This document shows positions 58,598-64,000 of a stretch of 64,000 bases of DNA, piece by piece; position 1 is the first letter of the stretch, and every line of letters begins with the position of its first letter. The notes below the pieces were generated by a model, which did not search any database, was not told the DNA's origin, and worked only from the letters and a program-made list of their open reading frames with translations. Made by a program: the position numbers and the translations under genes. Source of the DNA: Adiantum capillus-veneris (lineage: Eukaryota; Streptophyta; Polypodiopsida; Polypodiales; Pteridaceae); contig CM043946.1 in assembly GCA_014529385.2 (NCBI GenBank), forward strand, positions 35,860,558 to 35,924,557, in the 5' to 3' direction.

Positions 58598-59874
58598 TGT
58601 CACAAAACGGGAGCAAATCTGAAAATTATAATACTTTGCAAACATGAGAGAAGGGAGAAGATCGACACAGTATTGGGAACCAGAAGATGGGCTGGTCCCC
58701 CCCCGTTAAGAGTATTCTTTTATTCAGGGAGAATTCTTATACAAGCACGAGAACTCGAGGAAACCCCTCCGTTCTGTAACCTTAGACCCGAAGGTCGTGC
58801 TTTCCCGTAAAGGGCTTGGGCGCAAGGCCGTTCCTTCCCATAAGGGACTTAGGCGCGAAGCCGTACTTTCCCGTAAAGGGACTTAGGTGTAAAGCCATTC
58901 TTCCCGTGAAGGGCCTTTCCGTGAGACGGGAGATTCCTGCAAAACAAACCACACAGAGCAACAATTCTCAATGCGTATCAACATCTTATACCTGTCGCTC
59001 CTTGCTTGGAGAATCGACCTCCGTACTCAGTCGTCACGCGAACACTTGCAGTTCCGTCGCCAGTCTCTGCTCCAGAATCCTAGCGCTAGTGCTTTTTTGC
59101 TGCTTCCGGCTCTCCCAAACTGGAACGCTGGCTACCCTTTTATAGGGTTTGACACGCGGCAGGAGTAGGGGTCCAAAAGCAGAGCTTGGCGCTCCTAGAG
59201 AGAGGAGAGAGGAAATCACGTTTTCTAGAGAGAGGAGAGAGAGAGATCGCAAATCAGCCCCCTGCCTTGGTTTTAGCGCTAGTTTTCTTTATAAGGGTCT
59301 TGCTTGCTTTGTTTTATTAATAAAGGGGCTGGTCACTTTAAAGTGACCGGCCACTTTATAAAATAAAGTGTGAACCTGTTCAAACTTTAAAAACTCACTC
59401 AGTTAGTTAAAATAATGCTACACGGACACATTCCAGGCGTCCCCGGGTGCAGGACACTACACAGATGCAATGCAGACACAGACTCCTCGCGGGAAAACAT
59501 TTGTCCTCCCGCGACTGTTCTTGCTTTTCGTAAAAAGCTTCATTGAACCCATCTTTATTCTTGTGCTTGCGTTCTTACGCGTATTTTCTTCCTCAGTTCG
59601 GATTTTCTCCTTAGCCTACGGGATGCCCCCTTAGTGATGCACCCGTCACCCATCATGTGACGCATCAGGGGTACTCGTAACCCGGCCCTTTCCACCGAAC
59701 TTACGGAAACTCCTTCGAGATGTTTACCGTCACCCATCAAATGACACATCAGAGTTGTCCGTTCCTGATGGCAGTTCCTGTAGCTACAATCTTTTAACAG
59801 TTCTTAGTGCACATAATAAAATATCTTAAGAAAAGAGATTAATCATTTAAAATAAGAAAATAGTCCAATTAGCA
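58598..59874 (-). repeat. Chromovirus 5' LTR
   Basis: Matches the 3' LTR at about 96-97% by eye. It has a 16-base GAAGGGCCTTTCCGTG insertion near 58911 relative to the other copy. Confidence 0.95.
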
Positions 59875-60352
59875 CAAAGTGACCATACTATTAAGTGCAC
59901 TTCCACCTTCTTATGACCACTTAGTCACAATTCTTGAAGAAAAAGAACTAGCACCACCATTCCAAGATGTCATCAACTCAGTCCAAACAGAAAAAAGAAA
60001 GCAAAGAGGTTCACTCACCTCATCAAGAGGAGTTTTTATTGCAACATCCTCAAGGGGAAGGCATTCGCCATCAACATCGATAAACGGAAGAAAGTGTTAT
60101 GAATGTGGAAGAATGGGACACGTAGCGAAAGACTGCTACACAAACAAACCTTGTAACAAATGTGGTAGGAAGGGACACCCTCCTTCTCGGTGCTACTCAA
60201 ATGGAGGCAGTAGCAGTGGAGAAAGCAGCAGCAGTAGAAGCAACAACAGAAGCAACGAAGGCAAGAGACCTGACAGAGTATCAGCTCACATAGTAGAAGA
60301 CAAAAAGGATGAAGACGAGAGCAACGTTGTCTTTTATGAAGACCCATTTTGA
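59875..60352 (+). pseudogene. Copia-type gag, second part with two zinc knuckles
   Basis: KVTILLSALPPSYDHLVTIL continues the copia gag broken at 52615. Two CCHC knuckles follow: CYECGRMGHVAKDC and CNKCGRKGHPPSRC (60094-60195). A Ser/Asn-rich tail then ends in an acidic KKDEDESNVVFYEDPF and TGA at 60352. Two knuckles and a Ser-rich tail fit a gag-only protein. No protease motif follows. Confidence 0.9.
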
Positions 60353-60391
60353 AGATGCAGACTCTCTACTTATAGGGGAGGACTTTTTCTT

Positions 60392-60550
60392 GTGTGGATC
60401 TTATCATCCTGTGTGGACATCACCATCCTTTGTGGATTTTCCTTGTGTGGATTTTATCATTCTGTGTGGATATCACCATCCTTTGTGGACTTTATTTTCT
60501 TGTGTGGATATCACCATCCTCTGTGGATTTTGTTAGCCTGTGTGGATCAT
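60392..60550. repeat. Tandem repeat TGTGTGGAT-ATCACCATCCT between gag and the 3' LTR
   Basis: Nine or so TGTGGA-containing units of 16-22 bases are arranged in a higher-order unit of about 53-57 bases (CTTGTGTGGAT ... TTTGTGGATTTT). This occupies most of the space where pol would be in an autonomous copia element. Confidence 0.9.
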
Positions 60551-60583
60551 GCATCTTCAGTATCTTGTCTTAGTCCAAACCTC

Positions 60584-60594
60584 AAGGGGAGGAT
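60584..60594 (+). promoter_or_regulatory. Copia-type polypurine tract
   Basis: AAGGGGAGGAT directly before the TGTGAAG start of the 3' LTR. Confidence 0.9.
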
Positions 60595-60915
60595 TGTGAA
60601 GTGTGAGCTTTGTCCTAAAGTGTGAGTCAAGAAGAGGAGAGTGGATTTATCCCACATGCTATGGAGCAAGGCTAGAGAGCTACTTAAAGCTCATTTCATG
60701 AATGAATAAACACAGCTCCATTTTGCACTACATGCTTGTCTATGGTGAGCTTGTGCTAAGCTAAGTCAATACTCAAGATTGTGTTTATGAGTCCAAGCTA
60801 ATTCTATCTTGGAACCTAATTCACTTGAGTGATAACCTTGCTTACACACACACTTACACATTGAAGCTATGTTTCTCTTTCATCCACCATAGCTAGCTCG
60901 ATCCAATTCCTAACA
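60595..60915 (+). repeat. Copia-type 3' LTR
   Basis: 321 bases, TGTGAAGTGTGAGC ... CCAATTCCTAACA. Confidence 0.95.
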
Positions 60916-60920
60916 TTTGG

Positions 60921-62090
60921 TAGGGCCTGGAAGGGCTTCCTGTCCAGGAACCGTATAAAATGATGTCGCATATTGGCCCCACACATCAAGTGAAGTAATC
61001 ATTGGGGGAGGGGAGTGCTCATGGAGAAGTTGCCATGCCTCTCCTGAGTCCCTACTCAAGAATATCTGATATAAGTCTCGCTCCATTTGAGCTAGGTAAG
61101 CTCGCTTCTTCCGTCGCACAAGGCGTCGGAAAGCAATCTGAGACTGTCTGTAAGTGATGACTCCTAAAAGAAGATCCCTCTGAAGCTGGACTCTCATCTC
61201 TCTGCACTCCTCATCATACTAACTATTCTCGGGCATGCTCCCAGAATGTCGTCTCTTGCCCGGCTGAGTGTGTGGGTATGCCACTGATGCAGCCCCATGG
61301 AGTGTCTCAGTCAGTAGAGTGGTGCACTCCTCCACTGAGAGACATGTACCATTTGTGCCAGCTGTGCCTTCCAATAGACCGTCCCAGATCTCCTTTGTAT
61401 AAACGAAATCAGTCTCTGGTGTAAATGTATAGCGGCTGCGTGACCTGCCTCCTGATGTCTGGGTTGTACTATACTGAATTTTAACGGACAGTGTCAAGAG
61501 AGCATGATCTACTGCTATGCACTGGCCTGGCTCCCACTGTGAAATCCTGAATGTAGGGGACAAAGCTCGGTTGTGTCATAACATAATCCATTGTATTGGC
61601 CCCATGTCTGTGTGGAAAGCATGTGAAACCGGCTGCTCTAGGAAATCGTTGTAAGCCATTAAGTATGGCTAATCCATGTGTAGTCGTCATTTCGATGAGG
61701 TATCTTCCATACTCCGTCTGCTCTATGTCATCTGAGCATCTGTCAAGTCCCAACTCACCCACATCCAGCTCTCTAAGCATCTCATCTGAAGTGTCGTAGA
61801 AGGCTGTCTGTGAGTTGCCCGTTCAGGCATTGAAGTCCCCTAGGAGAATGATATCACCATCCCTAGAAAACTCCCATATGTCATCATCTAGAATAGAGAA
61901 AGGCGACTGCCCTCTGGATGCAGCATACATTGATGTACTGGGAGGAAAGTAACATATGGCAATATATAGGAATCGACCTATGTCAGCTCTCAGTCTCACC
62001 CACATAGAGTCTCTGAGAAGAATACAATATCCTTGTCTTTGAAACTGTCCTCAAATGCACCCACGTCCAACCTCATAGACCCATTACAAA
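60921..62090 (-). pseudogene. LINE-4 ORF2 N-terminus: endonuclease and finger region
   Basis: IILLGDFNA at about 61845-61820 is the catalytic Asp/Asn box, followed at once by TGA. HGANTMDYVMTQPSF (about 61600-61560) is the DY box, and AVDHALLTLSV (about 61515-61485) takes the place of the SDH box. 61197-60921 (YRQSQIAFRRLVRRKKRAYL) leads towards the reverse transcriptase and stays in frame across the copia insertion. Stops near 61820 and frame changes near 61500 and 61210 disable it. Confidence 0.82.
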
Positions 62091-62133
62091 TCCAGGTAGC
62101 CATCTTCAGTGTGGTCCCATAGGTCTTGCACCG

Positions 62134-63195
62134 TCATGCAGTGCGCCGCTCTAAAATCACCACTTGTCCATCTCTGTAGAAGGCTATCTTTCCCTTCTCC
62201 CTTGCCGCTGTAATCTCTGGCATTACCTCTCTCATATGTGCGAGCTGTGAGAGAGTCAGGTCATCACCGAGGAAAATACTTGTCTTTTTGAGAGTAGGCC
62301 TCTTCCTCAAGAATTCCTTCTTCTCTTCCAACAAGGGGAAGTGTAGTATGAGAGCTCTCCCCTTTGAAGACTTTCCCGTGCCATCACTTTTCTTACCTAC
62401 CCTCTATGCCTTTGTGTCCAAAGGCTTCTCCATCCCCATCATGGATGTAAGGCTTGTGACCTCTTTCTCCACATTGTCTATGTCCTTGAGACCGGTCACT
62501 CTCACATGCAGTGCTCGCATCCGCCTTCTTTGTTCCTCTTCGAGGGTCATGTTGATAAGCGTCGGTGTACAAGGAGTTTCTTGACCTTTCCCTTTCTTGG
62601 CGACCTCAATCCATTTTTCGGCCTTGTCCGCCTTTTTTTGTGTCCTTGTTATCATCTCCGCCCATGAAGATGACTTTGCCACATTCAGTTTCTCTTCCTC
62701 TGTGATCATCCTTACCTGTTCCTTGATTTCCTTGATTTCATCTATTACCGAGGGCCGAAATTCGTCTTCCTCTAGTCCACTGCTTACTCTATCAGCAAGC
62801 TCCTGTTTAAGGGCTGAGACTTCTTTTTTGAGTGTCCGTATCTCGGCGTTTGGGTTCTCCTGTTTGAGGGCTGAGACTTCTTCTTTGAGTGTCTGTATTT
62901 CTGCGTTAAGGCTCTCTTTCTCCTTCTTCCATTGTGCACCTTCATTGAAGACCATCTGAAGGAGGTTGGCCTTCTCCTTCCACCATCCTTCCATCTCTGT
63001 TTTCCACTCCTTCATTTCCCTCTCCATCTGCGCCATCCGCTTGTTCGTGAGTATGAACGTTTCCTTTGCTCGCGACTTGCAAATAGGTGAGACATTGACA
63101 GCTTCCGTGTCCTGTGCAGGGGAGATTGCTTTCATGTTTTGTTGTTCAAGAGATATATTGGGCTCACTTACCATTTCGCACACAGAATTGCCCAC
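62134..63195 (-). pseudogene. LINE-4 ORF1: coiled coil plus RRM, single stop
   Basis: A long charged heptad region (KEEVSALKQE and KKEVSALKQE repeats) forms a coiled coil. RMRALHVRVTGLKDID at about 62520-62475 starts an RRM-like domain, and after a TAG at 62404 the same frame continues ILHFPLLEEKKEFLRKRPTL, then TSIFLGDDLTLSQLA, an L1 ORF1p-like C-terminal domain. Read through, it is about 353 codons with this one stop. The annotated first codon is GTG; the first ATG in frame is seven codons later. Confidence 0.75.
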
Positions 63196-63208
63196 TGAAT
63201 CCTATGCG

Positions 63209-63258
<50 letters not shown>

Positions 63259-63776
63259 GACCAGAGATTCAGTAATCCACAACCCGAAGCGGGAAGAAGC
63301 ACAACCCCAGCCCACTGTGGGCATCAACCATAAAGCAAGATGAAATGGAAGGCCTTGCGCCCGTTGCCTTGAATCTGAACCTGTCCAAAACTGTCCAACA
63401 AATAACACGCAGTCCCCTAGGTTAGGAAAGCTTGCGAACAAAAAGCTACCCCGCAGGGCGCAGGGAATATACCACGCCAAAAACACGAGATGCAGCCCCA
63501 GCGGGACCTGCTCCCATACCAGCACCTGTACTGGAATGAAAAACACACGCAACCCCCAGCTGGGTTGGCTTGCGGATCTGATAGGCCCTATCAGGGCGCT
63601 GAACGCCACCTGAACATAGCCCCCTCTGTGGGACTGTTTCGTTGCCTGAACGCAGCCCCCTCTGTGGGACTGTCTCACTGCCTGCGCACGCAAAGGAGCA
63701 ACCTGCACATGGAGACCCCTGCTAGCTTGTTCGCGAGCTTCCTCCCCTGTGCAGTCATCAGTCCCGCCAGCCAAGC

Positions 63777-63821
<45 letters not shown>

Positions 63822-63906
63822 TTACTTGATGAACGTTGCAAGCCGGTGGAGCTGGTGGGCACTGCAAAGGGTGACGGCGATGGGAAGTCTCCAGCGCTGT
63901 GTTGGT

Positions 63907-63960
<54 letters not shown>
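63196..63960 (-). repeat. GC-rich LINE-4 leader-like region bounded by (GA)n tracts
   Basis: (GA)n at 63212-63253, 63780-63818 and 63909-63958. Between the first two lies a GC-rich stretch with a 36-base tandem duplication (CCTGAACRYAGCCCCCTCTG at 63609 and 63645). It is plausibly the LINE 5' leader, but the outer boundary is not defined. Confidence 0.5.
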
Positions 63961-64000
63961 CGCCTGCGACCTGCTCCCTATGCGTTTCTGCAGCCCTGCA

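Larger units (their letters stand above)
52616..59874 (-). mobile_element. Ty3/gypsy chromovirus nested in the copia gag
   Basis: LTRs 52616-53888 and 58598-59874 (about 1.27 kb each) bound a 4.7-kb interior coding on the - strand for gag, protease, reverse transcriptase, RNase H, integrase and chromodomain. It splits the copia gag between EVPEDD and KVTILLSALPPSYDH, which rejoin in sense. The flanks GACAG and CAAAG resemble a damaged target duplication (the original is probably CAAAG). Only a handful of stops and frameshifts disable it. Confidence 0.95.
51197..60915 (+). mobile_element. Gag-only Ty1/copia-type element (TR-GAG-like), itself split by a chromovirus
   Basis: LTRs of 321 bases (51197-51517 and 60595-60915) flank an interior that, without the nested chromovirus, is only about 1.8 kb and encodes gag but no protease, integrase or polymerase. 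A perfect initiator-Met primer site follows the left LTR and a purine tract precedes the right one. The flanks CTTGG (51192-51196) and TTTGG (60916-60920) are a target duplication with one change. It lies in LINE-4. Confidence 0.93.
44461..63195 (-). mobile_element. LINE-4: second LINE family, split in three by nested insertions
   Basis: Pieces: 63195-60921 (ORF1, endonuclease, start of the finger region), 51196-49771 (reverse transcriptase), 45496-44461 (C-terminus, 3' UTR). With the insertions and one copy of each target duplication removed, the length is about 4.7 kb without 5' leader. The ORF2 frame is continuous across the 60920/51196 join, and for some 20 codons (one TGA) across the 49770/45496 join. 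The proteins are L1-like but clearly different from LINE-1/2/3. Upstream, CT tracts and GC-rich leader-like sequence extend to at least 63.8 kb. Confidence 0.92.

Overview
This is a stretch of repeat-dense nuclear DNA from a land plant. Every feature I recognise is a transposable element, a tandem repeat, or one broken host-like gene. The plant assignment rests on several things: chromodomain-bearing Ty3/gypsy elements, a gag-only Ty1/copia element, primer-binding sites for initiator tRNA-Met and an Asp-like tRNA, an F-box/kelch-type pseudogene, and a 5S-rRNA-like fragment. The many long (CT)n, (AT)n and (CA)n tracts and the depth of nesting suggest a large, repeat-rich genome. I cannot name the species. 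No intact host gene, tRNA gene or rRNA gene was found, and nothing bacterial.

Layout. 1-3.9 kb: decayed Ty3/gypsy sequence on the + strand (reverse transcriptase piece, integrase with chromodomain, polypurine tract). 4-5.9 kb: no genes; a 38-base and a 32-base C run. 5.9-10.6 kb: near full-length but broken LINE (LINE-1). 10.7-12.4 kb: an older, more decayed relative. 12.6-13.9 kb and 21.5-23.6 kb: two 5'-truncated copies of the same LINE family on the - strand (LINE-2, LINE-3), about 99% alike by eye where they overlap; LINE-3 keeps an open reverse-transcriptase frame. 13.9-21.4 kb: anonymous DNA with a decayed primer-binding site, a 70-bp tandem repeat, a foldback repeat, microsatellites, a tRNA-derived SINE candidate and the F-box/kelch pseudogene. 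25.15-31.12 kb: a complete but mutated chromovirus-type Ty3/gypsy element with 141-bp LTRs and a perfect 5-bp target duplication. 31.9-35 kb: tandem ~282-bp repeats carrying a palindrome, then a decayed gag. 35-44 kb: almost gene-free DNA with a decayed LTR, tandem duplications, inverted repeats and the 5S-like fragment.

44.4-63.2 kb is one old LINE of a second family (LINE-4, - strand) cut into three pieces by later insertions. An LTR element of the large-LTR/short-interior kind sits at 45.5-49.8 kb. A gag-only copia element sits at 51.2-60.9 kb, and it is itself split by a chromovirus at 52.6-59.9 kb. Removing the insertions rejoins the LINE and the copia gag.

The most interesting signals concern the LINEs. 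Two protein-divergent families share a 3' tail with a small hairpin whose pairing is kept by compensatory or wobble changes. Their 3' ends run into short repeats ending in (TC)n, and CT tracts in the same orientation also lie on their 5' side. This would fit a LINE lineage with a stringent 3' recognition signal and a preference for, or a habit of making, CT microsatellites.
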